Assembly (NCBI GenBank): GCA_036768485.1
Contig: JAVLUZ010000822.1
Coordinates: 307,557 to 371,556 of the forward strand
Direction of reading: 5' to 3'
DNA: 64,000 nucleotides
Source of the DNA: Mermis nigrescens
Lineage: Eukaryota; Nematoda; Enoplea; Mermithida; Mermithidae
The translations under genes were made by a program, and so were the position numbers. Shown here piece after piece: positions 25,001 through 30,943 of the stretch; position 1 is the stretch's first letter, and every line of letters starts with the position of its first letter. Under the pieces are notes generated by a model. That model did no database searches, was not told where the DNA came from, and worked only from the letters and a program-made list of their open reading frames with translations.

Positions 25001-28000
25001 CAAGTCTTATTCAAATTAGATGAGTAGTTGTTTTGCAACAAATTTTGAAAATATGTTCCTGATTAAAGGGCTTAAAGGTTAAAAGTACATAAGTCAGAAA
25101 ATGGACTAAAAATGCTTTTAAAATGCGATTTAATCTTAGAAACACGTTTTATAGGCTATTTTGACCATTTTAATTATTAAAACAGAAATCGTGAACGTTT
25201 AATTAACTGTTTTGGATTTTGGGGATTTCACCTTCCTTTCTCTAGACCCTGACGCACCTATGATTTACACCTGATCGCCATCGTTGTAGATGCACAGCGG
25301 TCGTATCGGTAGATGGGGTGGAAATCTTAGAAATCTAAGCCAGTTGATTCATGCTTTTTCGCTAGTCAAATGATAAAAATGGTCAAATAACCTATATAAA
25401 CGCTTTTGCATGGTAGTACCGCACTTCTTAGCATTTTGAGTCAATTGTTCGGTTTTATGAGAAATTTAAATTTTCTAAAACCATTTGGCACAATTGTGGG
25501 TGCTTTTTTGAGTAAACAACATAAGATTAATCCGAAAAATTGATATGTTATTACTGCCTTTGTCCCCGTGCGCGATTCAGGAAATGTTCCACAGCTCAAA
25601 ATCGCTGGACAGTACCTGTTTGTCTGACTTTACATAAAACGGCTTGAAATTTGGGTGAGGGTTCATAGGTGCAAAGTCAGGGTCTTGTGAGAATCACAAA
25701 ATCAAAACAGTAAATTTAATGTTGGAAGATTTTGCTGCTTCAAATGATCAGAATGGTCAAAATAGCCTATGAAACGTTTCTCTTTTTCTTGGTAATCTCG
25801 AATTTTAAAAAGAATTTTAGTCCATTTTGACTGCATATCACTCTTAACACTAAAAATGCAAAAATTTATCAATTTTGAATCGCTTTTTGGAAAAAGTTCT
25901 TACTAATTTGGCGTGAAAATGCCGGGAAAAATTTTGACGTTTTTACTGCTTTGACCAAAAATGATGCAAAAAAAAAAATTTCATCAGCCAAAATCGCCTG
26001 AGAGTGCCCGTCCGGCTTTGACCTTCAGACCCTTCAGGGGTATTTCCTCTTACCCTTAAGGTATGTGTGTATGGGGTTCCCCGGTTATTTATTGGGGTGG
26101 AGTAAATGTGCGGACGTAAGCACTCGCCTTTGGCTTTCTGGTATAATAGTTGGTACTAAGATAATTTTTCTTGATTATGATGTTTTTGATTCCCTACTAA
26201 TCATAAATGGCTAAAAATCTTGGGTTTGGGAGGTCGCCAATCATTATTAGGAAGGAGGATAAATAACCTACAATTTTTGGTCAAAAACGGCCAATAAACA
26301 CCAAAAAAGGACTGAAAACGCAAAGGTTTTCCAAACATTGGGAGGCGGGCAGTGCTTTTTTTTGCACAAGGTCCGTTTGTACATGTACAAACATGGTCCT
26401 CAAAAGTCGTTGTACATTTTCTACACAAAAATTTTTGGGTGCTTTAATATGGTACAGTAGCGATTTTAGTGTGCAAAAACAGTTGTTCGACCTTTGGAAA
26501 AAAATTCGAATTCAACCTCTCGACCTTAGCTAATTTTTGGGTCTTTTCCCTTTCAAAATGCAATTTCTGCCATTATAAAGATATATAGAACACATAATTA
26601 CTCATTTTCGGCGCAAAGCGCCGAAAAGTTCTGCAAATTTTAGACCTTTTTTCAATTTTTGTCTTTCCAAAAATCGTTGTACAAGTACAAAGACCGTACC
26701 GAAAAGTCGTAGTACATCGGAAAAATCTTTGCCGAATACAAAAAACCGTTGATGGGGAGGGGTAAAAATGTTATGACTTTAGGGGATGAGAGGACGTCGA
26801 ACTTTGGATTGGGGATTCTGCAACCCCCCTCTCACTGTTGCTTGTATGCTACTATTTTTTCTGATGTAGTTACTGTACGACAGAGGCGGGTTTAAGGGGG
26901 AACCCCCAATTGGCCCAAAATAGTGCGCAAAATTAAGGATTTTTGAGCGATTTTGAGCGATTTTCGGGTTAAAACGGCTAATTTTTCCTCCCAAGTCAGG
27001 ATTCCGCCCCCCCCCCCCTTAGGGGTACCGCCCTCCCCTTAGGAAAATCCTGGATCCTCCACTGCTGTATATGTATAGGTACGCAGGGCCGTACGCAGAA
27101 TTTTAATTCGTGGGGGCCAAATTTTTGAAGTCCTGTGCATATCTCGAGAACCGTTATAAAATTCACGAAATTATTAGCATTTTTGAGCGTTTCTCGACGA
27201 TGCATGTCTATACCATTGATAGGGGAGAGATTGAAAGAGAATGTTTCGATTGATTTCGAACCTTTATGTTAAAACTATCATTTAACTTTCTTATTTTATT
27301 AGTTTCTCGATATCCAGTCGAATAATAGGAAGTCAACAATACAACAAAAAAACAAAAAAGACCAAAAAAATTCAGGAGGAAACATGGGAAAATAAAGAAA
27401 GAAATGAGTAAAAAGTAAATAAAAAGAAAAAGGAAGAAAGAGGTAGAAGTGGAGCATGCATTATTAGTATTAAAGAAACCAAAAAGACGTGAGAAATAGC
27501 AAAAAATTATATCAAAAAATTATATTATGAGAAATTATGTATATGTTCTATGATACGCAAGAGTCAAAGTGAAACGTGAAGAAGTAAGCGGGATTATATA
27601 CAGAAAATAAACAGGAAAAAAACTTAAAGATCACAAAAAAATCATTAAAAAGTGCGAGGTCATCAGAGAGGAACTAGGCTGCTTCAGTTTCGTGCCTTTA
27701 ATCCTCTGACTGTCACTGTAACCTAGCGGCGCCAGTCTATGCGGCAAGACTGCCTCTCATCAAAAAAAAAAAGAAGGAAATATAAATTGAAAAAAGTTCG
27801 ACTCGAAAAAATTTTTGAAATTCTTGTCTCTGAATTTAATTTTTGGAGCTTTTTAAAAGGGAAATAATACGGAAAATGATGAATCCTGTTTTTAAATCTA
27901 GTTTAAGGAATCGTAAATTCGAGTCTAGTAAGTCTAGAGTGTGTTAAAAACCTGTCTTGGCTGTCTTTATTTAGTCAACTTACAAAATTTTCAATTCTTT

Positions 28001-30456
28001 CCTTTAAGGGCCCTTGCGGAAGATAAAATACTTTGCTCATTCAGGGCGAGGAAGTGGGGCGGTTTCCCGCGCCCTGGATGGTTTCGTCTCAGTATGGTTT
28101 ATTTTAAATTTAATTTCTAACTATTTCATTTATTTTATTCTAAGTTATTCTATTTTTTCATTGTTTCTTGTTAAGCAACGATTACCTAATGTCATGGTTC
28201 ACGCTTATTTTGCCCCTGCCACGCCTCCAAATGCTCCGGCCGGACCGAGTCGGCGTCGTAGGTGCTGCAGTGTACTGTAATTTACATACGCCTAGTTTAG
28301 TCTTACTTTACATCGCGCGTTTTAGCCGTTTTAAACGTCCCAAATTTGTAAATACGTACATAGGAATGTAGAATTTCAGATCTCGAAAGCATGAGAATCA
28401 GGGGCATAAGTTTTAATCATTCAGGAACAAATGAAAATATGTTTTCAAGTCGGTGGTGCTATTAAAGAAAGGCCTCTCTACAGATGGGTCGAGCGAGAGT
28501 ATAGATGCCCTGCATGCCAAGTCAGGGTCAACTGAAGACTTCTTGAGCCAATATGGAGTCAAAGACTGGTATAAATCTGAAATATGTAACGTACAAATTA
28601 TATTCATCGTTTCTGGTCTATTTCTCATCTAACACTTGCAAGGAATTAACAATTTTCATGCATTTTTGGCCTTCTTTTTACCTGTTCTCCTCTCTGAATT
28701 TCCAATTTTTCCGTTCTGGGGTTTAGCCAGACTCCTCCCAATGTGCATGTCATCTCGAGAGCATATAAAATTTTTCATTTATTCATTTAATTAATTTGTC
28801 CACTGACTGCTTATGCTTTTGTGTTCTTGCTTTAAAGGCATCATCGAGTGTAAATTACGACAATATGTGATTTTTCTGATTGTTAGGTCAAATTTTATTC
28901 TTTTCGACTGCGTGCTTTATTAGGTAATTTATATGTAAACCACCTGTAGTTTGTAACTTCCGGTTTTTGCGTATACTCGTATACTGTAAAATATCGTTTT
29001 TTGTACAGTTTCCTAGTGGTAGTGAGCTTATTTTTTCGAATTTGACCTACATTTACGTCACCTGGCAATAATTGAGGGGTGAAAGATTCGGTCGGTATCC
29101 AGAAATAGGGTATTAAGGGATGTATTTATTAGGAAAAGTTGAAAAAATACCGCAAATCATAATTTATGAGTTTTTCTAATTCGCATTTGGTATAGCTTGA
29201 GATGAGATAACTTGCCTCTTGAGGTTAATGATAAAATTCCATTTCTTAAACCAATGCGTCTAGAACAAACTGCACTGATTTGAATCTCTGGGATCATGAA
29301 GAATAGAGAAAGACGTGCATACATGCAAAGCATGGGTATTTTAATGAGTAACAGGGATCGAAGCGCCGAAAATTTGACACCTTTATTTTTTGAGCTATGA
29401 GATCGCTAAGGACGCCTAAAACAAAATACTTTTCTAAGACTAGTTTTGGAAAATAAAAACTTCTGGGGATGGGGTGAAAAATGGGGGTGAACCTTCGAAA
29501 CTCAGGATCATTCATTGTAAAGACCCCGTACGTAAACTCTAAATGTTTTCTGGTTGAAGGTACCTTATTGGGGAAATAAAAAGATTAAACAACGTGAAGA
29601 TAGATTTACTATGGATACATATTGCAGTATCAAATTTCCTTCTTATCTTCGCATACGTACTAATATCAAAATTACGGAAATACTGCTATAGTTTGCTTGT
29701 AAAAATTATTGAATTGATGAAAAATTGGTTGATTGTTAGACTTAAATTTGTTCCGGTTGCTTAAGTATTGTTGTTCAAGAAATACTGCATCAAAAGCTTT
29801 TTAATTTCCACAAATAGCTTTAATATTCTCGAAAAAACAACTTTTTTGAATTTACAGGCTATTTAGAAACGGCAAGACCGATATTCAAAAAAGTATTAAC
29901 TTCTTACAGAGATGATAAGCTATAATATGAATAAAATCGCTACAATATGACCAAATAATTGAATACTTATACCGTTCGTTTTTTGGCCCATATGTTTAAA
30001 GCGCAGAAGGGACCTTAGAAAATCTAGTTTGCCAGGATATTACCTTATTTATTATAAATTCTACAAACTATCAATTCATTTTATAATACTTTTTCGTAAG
30101 TGTTGAGCGCGATTTAATGTATTTTATGGTGCGTTTTGGTCAGTTTACTATATTGGATTCGTTATGATATCTGCTTACCGTAGATGCGATATTTGATTAC
30201 TGTAATATAGTACTTTAAATTAATTTTTCGATCAGATATGCAGCCTTTCATAAAATATTAAATATTTCACTGGTTTATGTATTCCTGAGCAAATATGCGC
30301 ATTCGTTTTGGAATGTTTGATGTCGTTCCATCAGAAATTCATCGTGGTACATATGTTAAGCATGCATTACATGAAAAAGATAACATCCTACACCACACTA
30401 CCAAGTGGAGAATATGGCAGGGAAAAATTCTTTTTGTCTTAGACTCTTTACAATAA
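2759..30456 (+). CDS. Anoctamin (TMEM16) family gene, 3' two thirds
   Basis: Anoctamins are ten-helix membrane proteins that act as Ca2+-gated anion channels or phospholipid scramblases. Exons spread over 27.7 kb spell the family signature in order: [15 protein letters not shown], the MCPSCD cysteine segment, [83 protein letters not shown]. The TM7 glutamates (EYLEM) and the TM8 acidic pair (MEIRLD), which bind Ca2+ in characterised members, are present. The cytoplasmic N-terminal domain was not found and probably lies upstream. Three exons need indel corrections (about 20710, 22548 and 22592, 30312), so it may be a pseudogene or carry assembly errors. I cannot assign a paralogue number. Confidence 0.88.
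2971..4984 (+). repeat. GTGTAAAG repeat, copy 1
   Basis: Starts near TAGGTATGTAGCGCGTTAG, then GCTATAACGGGAC...GTGCGGTTTTTT, as in the copies at 45199 and 47243 and in reverse at 19137 and 30600. The body is a series of degenerate ~165-200-bp units, each with 'CTCCGCTTATGAGTC', a run of A/T, and GTGTAAAGTTTACAC-like motifs. It ends with AGGATACTAGCAAAG and about 130 bp of the arm that is fully inverted at 50323-51082, then is cut by the 290-bp tandem array. It lies inside the intron between anoctamin exons 1 and 2. No credible coding frame. Confidence 0.8.
4986..5790. repeat. Tandem repeat, ~290-bp unit, 2.8 copies
   Basis: Unit starts with ACCTCTCTA...CCCTCCGTTT at 4986, 5275 and about 5570 (periods 289 and 295). 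Each unit has two related halves, marked TAGCCTTTTGAATCTGAG and TAGCCTTTTGATCTGT, each after GACAATGACT, so the present unit arose from an older dimer. It ends close to the splice acceptor of the next anoctamin exon. Confidence 0.9.
5898..6024 (+). CDS. Anoctamin exon 2 (MCPSCD cysteine segment)
   Basis: After TTTTTTTCAG the frame reads DICNATG...[18 protein letters not shown], the cysteine-rich extracellular loop between TM1 and TM2 that is disulfide-bonded in anoctamins. The start joins the GC-AG donor of exon 1 in phase 2. The 3' end is uncertain. The next exon requires phase 0; only weak donors fit (ATT|GTTGTA at 6024 or GTT|GTACTT at 6027), and both add residues not usual in the family. 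The family-like junction would follow TCTAAG at 6003, where no GT or GC donor exists. Confidence 0.85.
6131..6571. mobile_element. hAT-like MITE, short form
   Basis: CAGTGTTTTTTTGTATTCGG to TACAAAAAACACTG with internal TCTTTGTACATGTACAAAGA palindrome and GCGCTTCGCGCC hairpins. Flanks ATTCCGCC and CTTCCACC agree at 6 of 8 positions, a decayed 8-bp target duplication. Its right end is only 62 bp before the next anoctamin exon. Confidence 0.85.
6634..6777 (+). CDS. Anoctamin exon 3 (FDN..FLEGWKR, TM2)
   Basis: 48 codons, phase 0 at both ends, acceptor TTTGCAG and donor GAG|GTACCT. Reads [20 protein letters not shown], then FLEGWKR and WDWDLTDF. This is the TM2 block and first cytoplasmic loop of anoctamins with all family landmarks intact and no frame damage. 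Confidence 0.95.
7259..7321 (+). CDS. Anoctamin exon 4 (RPEFE..NPITE loop)
   Basis: 21 codons, phase 0, acceptor GCATAG, donor GAG|GTAAAT. Reads [20 protein letters not shown], the charged cytoplasmic loop after TM2 (family pattern E-x-RPEYE...NP). Joined in frame to exons 3 and 5. Confidence 0.93.
7341..7592. repeat. TGCACAGCA repeat, copy
   Basis: Runs from TGCTGCACAGCATG through GGCCAAAATG..CTCAAAAACT and GAAGAAAATTTTCAATTTGCAT to GTGCATGTCTGG. Related copies are at 14476-14690 and 17020-17232, and an end fragment at 28660-28760. Ends are weakly inverted (TGCACA / GTGCAT). Non-coding. Confidence 0.65.
7826..8357. mobile_element. Mariner/pogo-type MITE with TA duplication
   Basis: Perfect short terminal inverted repeats CAGTCGAACTCG / CGAGTTCGACTG flanked on both sides by TA, the target of Tc1/mariner-pogo transposases. 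The first and last ~150 bp are built of many short 'GGCTATAAGACGC' units in tandem, so the TIR motif has been multiplied inward. The centre is plain AT-rich sequence with no coding frame. 532 bp; would need a transposase in trans. Confidence 0.85.
8509..9312. mobile_element. hAT-like MITE 'G', split by a younger MITE
   Basis: Left end CAGGCCCTTATCCAGGATTC, right end inverted ..GTTACGGCCCTG. Flanking 8-mers TTTGTACG and TTTGTATG agree at 7 of 8, a target duplication. The element is interrupted at 8632-9073 by a MITE of the CAGTG family with its own duplication, so insertion order is clear. A second copy lacking the insertion is at 9957-10313. Confidence 0.8.
8632..9073. mobile_element. hAT-like MITE, short form, perfect 8-bp duplication
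   Basis: CACGGTTTTTTTGTATTTGG to TACAAAAAAACACTG. Flanked by GCTCCATC on both sides (8624-8631 and 9074-9081), a perfect 8-bp target duplication as made by hAT transposases. Contains the TTTGTACATGTACAAAG palindrome and GGCGCTTCGCGCC hairpin. Nested inside element G. Confidence 0.92.
9320..9950. other. Intron sequence, nothing recognised
   Basis: AT-rich intron stretch between two copies of element G. Open frames up to 89 codons exist but show no family resemblance and no splice context in phase with the anoctamin exons. Confidence 0.5.
9957..10313. mobile_element. Element G, uninterrupted copy
   Basis: Left CCCATATCCAGGATTCGGCC, then ..CCCAGCATAAATTGGGTCC.., GCAAAACCGCACTTTTTCGA, and right end ..AAATACGGCCC. 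Matches 8509-9312 minus the inserted MITE; a third, partial copy lies at 16280-16400. No clear target duplication. Confidence 0.7.
10429..10503 (+). CDS. Anoctamin exon 5 (WEPYMPF, start of TM3)
   Basis: 25 codons, phase 0, acceptor ATTTTAG, donor TTC|GTAAGT. Reads [19 protein letters not shown] then a hydrophobic run. The WEPYMPF motif precedes TM3 in anoctamins. Confidence 0.93.
10731..10945. repeat. Repeat family I, copy 1
   Basis: CGAAATTTTGG..GGGGTCCCCGG..CCAATTTTTGGCCAAAAACGG..GGGGTCAAAAATTTTATGGC..GACGACCAAC..CCTCCATCCCCC. Other copies: 17283-17480 and 26215-26830 (same strand), 53530-53755 and 56495-56735 (inverted). Short purine/pyrimidine-rich ends suggest a MITE; no target duplication resolved. 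Confidence 0.65.
10975..11139 (+). CDS. Anoctamin exon 6 (TM3-TM4)
   Basis: 55 codons, phase 0, acceptor CGTTTAG, donor AAG|GTATTG. Reads [19 protein letters not shown], a polar loop, then [20 protein letters not shown]. These are TM3 with the conserved IVYR and TM4 with the conserved asparagine. Frame intact. Confidence 0.95.
11215..11350. repeat. C-run-rich repeat fragment
   Basis: Contains TTCACCCCCCTAGAAAAATTT, CCCCCCGCAGAAATTTTT and CCCCCTAGAATTCG, i.e. repeated CCCCC-AGAAATT units like those inside the MITE found in both retrotransposon LTRs (30966-31230, 44721-44979). Probably a diverged, truncated relative. Confidence 0.5.
11590..12034. mobile_element. hAT-like MITE, short form
   Basis: CACGGTTTTTTTGTATTCGG to ACAAAAAAAAACACTG. 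Flanks CTCTCTCC and CTCCCTCC agree at 7 of 8. Internal TTTGTACATGTACAAAG palindrome and two GCGCTTCGCGCC hairpins. Lies in the anoctamin intron after exon 6. Confidence 0.9.
12154..12187 (+). CDS. Possible anoctamin exon 7 ([10 protein letters not shown])
   Basis: After an acceptor (GGCTTAG) the frame gives [11 protein letters not shown] before a GTAAAA donor, resembling the family's V-Y-E-x-x-A-x-x-L-T-x-x-E segment that follows exon 6, in the right position and entry phase. It is two residues short and lacks the LT pair, so it may be a degenerate exon or chance. Confidence 0.4.
12190..14470. other. Long intron stretch, no recognised feature
   Basis: AT-rich to 13500, then a less AT-rich stretch (13520-13930) with short overlapping open frames on both strands that resemble nothing I know. 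No MITE ends, RNA gene or phase-compatible anoctamin exon was found, although the family would predict an exon (FVNYYSSLFYIAFF region) between 12187 and 16643. Confidence 0.5.
14476..14690. repeat. TGCACAGCA repeat, copy
   Basis: TGCACAGCACGGCCGATCTGG, then TTTTGGGGCCAAAATGACC, GAAGAAAATTTTCAATTCTC, ending near the TTGCCCGGTTC segment. Same family as 7341-7592 and 17020-17232. Confidence 0.65.
15785..16160 (-). other. Coding-like remnant of unknown origin
   Basis: A patch of balanced base composition inside AT-rich intron. On the - strand one open frame from about 16130 to 15925 reads protein-like (for example [19 protein letters not shown], then [18 protein letters not shown]) and stops at TAG; a second frame continues downstream with [20 protein letters not shown] to about 15790. 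This looks like one older reading frame broken by a shift. I do not recognise the family; a decayed transposon gene or host-gene fragment are both possible. Confidence 0.4.
16497..16600 (+). CDS. Possible degenerate anoctamin exon 8
   Basis: After TTTTGTAG, frames give FVFL, then (one base on) NSLRTASF, then [20 protein letters not shown]. Together these loosely follow the FQFVNSYSSLFYIAFFKGRF region that should precede CDPGGC. At least one frame change is needed, three residues are missing, and no clean donor was found before the next acceptor at 16642. Tentative. Confidence 0.35.
16643..16741 (+). CDS. Anoctamin exon 9 (CDPGGC, TM6 start)
   Basis: 33 codons, phase 0, acceptor CCTTTTCAG, donor TCC|GTAAGT. 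Reads [20 protein letters not shown] then [13 protein letters not shown], a near-perfect match to the TM6 block. In characterised anoctamins an Asn and a Glu at the end of this helix (pattern GKQ..NN..E) coordinate Ca2+; here the stretch is [11 protein letters not shown] and the Glu is not evident. Confidence 0.95.
17020..17232. repeat. TGCACAGCA repeat, copy
   Basis: ATGCACAGCACGGCCGATCTGG, GGCTTTTTGGGCCAAATGAC, GATATTTTCAATTTCAATCC, ATTTTCCATTTTTCCG, ending near CCCTGTGCATTTCTG. Third copy of the 7341/14476 family and the one with the clearest TGCACA / TGTGCA ends. Confidence 0.65.
17283..17480. repeat. Repeat family I, copy 2
   Basis: CGAAATTTCGGGGTGGGTC, CCAATTTTTTAGCCAAAAAC, AAGGGTCAATAATTTTCTG, GACTACCAAC, ..CCCCTCTTTCATG. 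Matches 10731-10945 throughout. Confidence 0.6.
18069..18199 (+). CDS. Anoctamin exon 10 (FDEYLEM, start of TM7)
   Basis: After TCTGCTAG the frame reads a basic stretch (CRRRY), then PRWEQDHKL and LFDEYLEM before the donor ATGG|GTACGT (phase 1 exit). PRWE.D and FDEYLEM are anoctamin hallmarks; the two glutamates of EYLEM are TM7 Ca2+ ligands in the family. Entry is phase 2 whereas exon 9 exits in phase 0, so a small linker exon may be missing or the start differs. Confidence 0.88.
18508..19136. mobile_element. Inverted-arm element, diverged copy
   Basis: Left arm 18508-18630 (TAGCAAAGAAAAATGCTC ... TATATTCTGCGGC) and right arm 18953-19136 are inverted copies of each other around ~320 bp of unrelated sequence. 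The arms are the same as the perfect 170-bp arms at 50323-51082, here clearly diverged. The right arm joins the reversed GTGTAAAG repeat at the same junction (GTAC|TAGCAAAG) as the other copies. Confidence 0.8.
19137..20115 (-). repeat. GTGTAAAG repeat, reversed, truncated
   Basis: Reverse-complement match to 3700-4850 and 48700-50320, with TAAACTTTACACAA-like motifs, GCGCCCAACATGG and the AACAAGACGACCTTATC segment. The head of the element (GCGCGTTAG end) is missing. The open frames here (up to 135 codons on -) are fragments of the repeat with no family resemblance. Confidence 0.75.
20570..20779 (+). CDS. Anoctamin exon 11 (TM7-TM8, EIRLDA), one frameshift
   Basis: Acceptor CTACTTTAG; with the G left from exon 10 the frame reads [36 protein letters not shown], then after a +1 shift [20 protein letters not shown], ending LCN|GTAAGT. 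The E and D of MEIRLD are TM8 Ca2+ ligands in the family. An extra base near 20707-20712 (GCCAGCCAGG) breaks the frame; removing one C restores an exact family match and the expected exit phase. An alternative upstream acceptor would add four residues and fits the family less well. Confidence 0.93.
21150..21930. mobile_element. hAT-like MITE, long form, perfect 8-bp duplication
   Basis: CAGTGTTTTTTTTTGGTAAC to ACAAAAAAAAACCGTG, flanked on both sides by GTAATGAA (21142-21149, 21931-21938). Carries the ~300-bp internal segment twice, each with GGCGCGAAGCGCC hairpins, so the long form arose by internal duplication before or during amplification. Confidence 0.92.
21935..22022. repeat. (AAT)n microsatellite
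   Basis: About 88 bp of near-perfect trinucleotide AAT/TAA repeat, starting within the target duplication of the preceding MITE. Confidence 0.95.
22527..22883 (+). CDS. Anoctamin exon 12 (SDFIP, loop, TM9), two indels
   Basis: Acceptor TTTGTCTAG, phase 0, completing LCN|ACVIAFT. Then [14 protein letters not shown] lies in a second frame, and [19 protein letters not shown], the long extracellular loop with [15 protein letters not shown] and [14 protein letters not shown] return to the first. Two extra bases near 22548 (TG) and one near 22592 (G) sum to three, so the frame is restored. Donor GAG|GTCAGC. The family pattern AFTSDFIPRLVY makes the corrections clear. No TM9-TM10 residue is lost. 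Confidence 0.92.
23205..25272. mobile_element. Foldback element with GCAC ends (~2 kb)
   Basis: Left end TAGATGCACGTATAGGGTTTG ... CCCTGAAGGGTCAGCCGGAC ... GAGCTGATGGAACG; right end ..TTTGGATTTTGGGGATTTCAC..GACGCACCTATGA. Inside, CATTTGGGAACGTTGGCT (23528) is inverted at 24720 (AGCCAACGTTCCCAAACG), so it is a foldback with long diverged arms. A short relative lacking the centre is at 57275-57680. No coding frame. Confidence 0.65.
25283..26080. mobile_element. Second GCAC-ended element, opposite order
   Basis: TAGATGCACAGCGGTCGTATC ... GGTGGAAATCTTAGAAATC at the left, and CCAAAATCGCCTGAGAGTG ... CCTTCAGGGGTATTTCC..GTATGTGTG at the right, which is the inverted form of the left end of 23205-25272. 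The two elements abut at about 25280. Confidence 0.55.
26215..26830. repeat. Repeat family I, copy 3, split by a MITE
   Basis: Left part 26215-26349 (CAATTTTTGGTCAAAAACGG..GGGAGGCGGG) and right part 26752-26830 (GGGGTAAAAATGTTATGAC..GACGTCGAAC..CCCCCCTCTC) join into one copy of family I; the MITE at 26350-26751 sits between. Confidence 0.7.
26350..26751. mobile_element. hAT-like MITE, short form
   Basis: CAGTGCTTTTTTTTGCACAAG to ACAAAAAACCGTTG with the GGCGCAAAGCGCC hairpin. Inserted in a copy of repeat family I; the target duplication is not clear (GAGGCGGG / ATGGGGAG). Confidence 0.8.
26879..27066. mobile_element. Short hAT-like MITE 'H'
   Basis: Left CAGAGGCGGGTTTAAGGGGG and right ..AAAATCCTGGATCCTCCACTG are imperfect inverted repeats of the widespread CAGTGGCGGATCCAGGATTT type. 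Flanks CTGTACGA and CTGTATAT share five of eight bases. Under 200 bp, non-coding. Confidence 0.65.
27084..30285. other. Last anoctamin intron, mostly unrecognised
   Basis: Apart from a GGGCCGTACGCAG hAT-type end at about 27086 and a TGCACAGCA-family fragment at 28660-28760, this 3.2 kb shows no repeat ends, RNA gene or splice-compatible exon I can support. An A-rich stretch (27340-27660) and small open frames at 28014-28371 have no family resemblance. Confidence 0.5.
30290..30456 (+). CDS. Anoctamin last exon (TM10, VPSE..), one frameshift
   Basis: After CCTGAG the phase-0 frame reads [10 protein letters not shown], then with one base missing in the TTT run near 30312 the frame changes to [20 protein letters not shown] and continues to a TAA at 30454-30456. 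This fits the family's last helix and the following PDVP..I..EKYL..LxE cytoplasmic segment. The TAA is part of an AATAAA (30452-30457), a candidate polyadenylation signal. The basic RE pair usual after VP is replaced (RGTY). Confidence 0.75.
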
Positions 30457-30599
30457 ACCGCCTCTAAATTCGAGAATATTACTTTTGAAAAAGAATTTAA
30501 AAAAAGTCTCCCCTAGATTTTTTAACCGTCTACATTTTGAAACCAATCAGACTGCATAGAATGTAAAACTGAGTTAGATATGCTTGGCCACATGAAAAC

Positions 30600-30943
30600 T
30601 GTAAAAAAACCGTCTAATTTACACTCCAGTGCAACAACCAATGAGTGTAAAGGAATTTTAAGACAAGATTCGTAACCTACTAATTAGGGAAAACATTTTT
30701 AAAAAAATTGGCCCTCCGCAAATTATTTGAATTTTTGGTGTAAACTTTACACACTCACGACGCGCTCGGCATTGAGTGTAAACAAGAAAAAAATGGGGGC
30801 ACTAAGTTTTTTTATTATCTACCTTTTTAAAAAAAACCGCACTTCTCAGATGTGTGCCGTTATAGCTGTGAGGGGGAACAAAAATTTCGCACTCGCTGTG
30901 AAAAACATAAGAAAAAAGGATGGCCAAGTATAGTTATAGCTAG
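30600..30943 (-). repeat. GTGTAAAG repeat, reversed head fragment
   Basis: Reverse-complement of the first ~340 bp of the repeat: GTGTAAACTTTACACACTC, AAAAACCGCACTTCTCAG, CGTTATAGCTGTGAGGGGG. Its outermost bases continue at 45172 on the far side of the retrotransposon, which split the copy. Confidence 0.8.
30940..30943. repeat. Target duplication CTAG, left
   Basis: CTAG immediately outside the left LTR; the same four bases follow the right LTR at 45172-45175. A 4-bp duplication is normal for Ty3/gypsy integrases. Confidence 0.8.
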
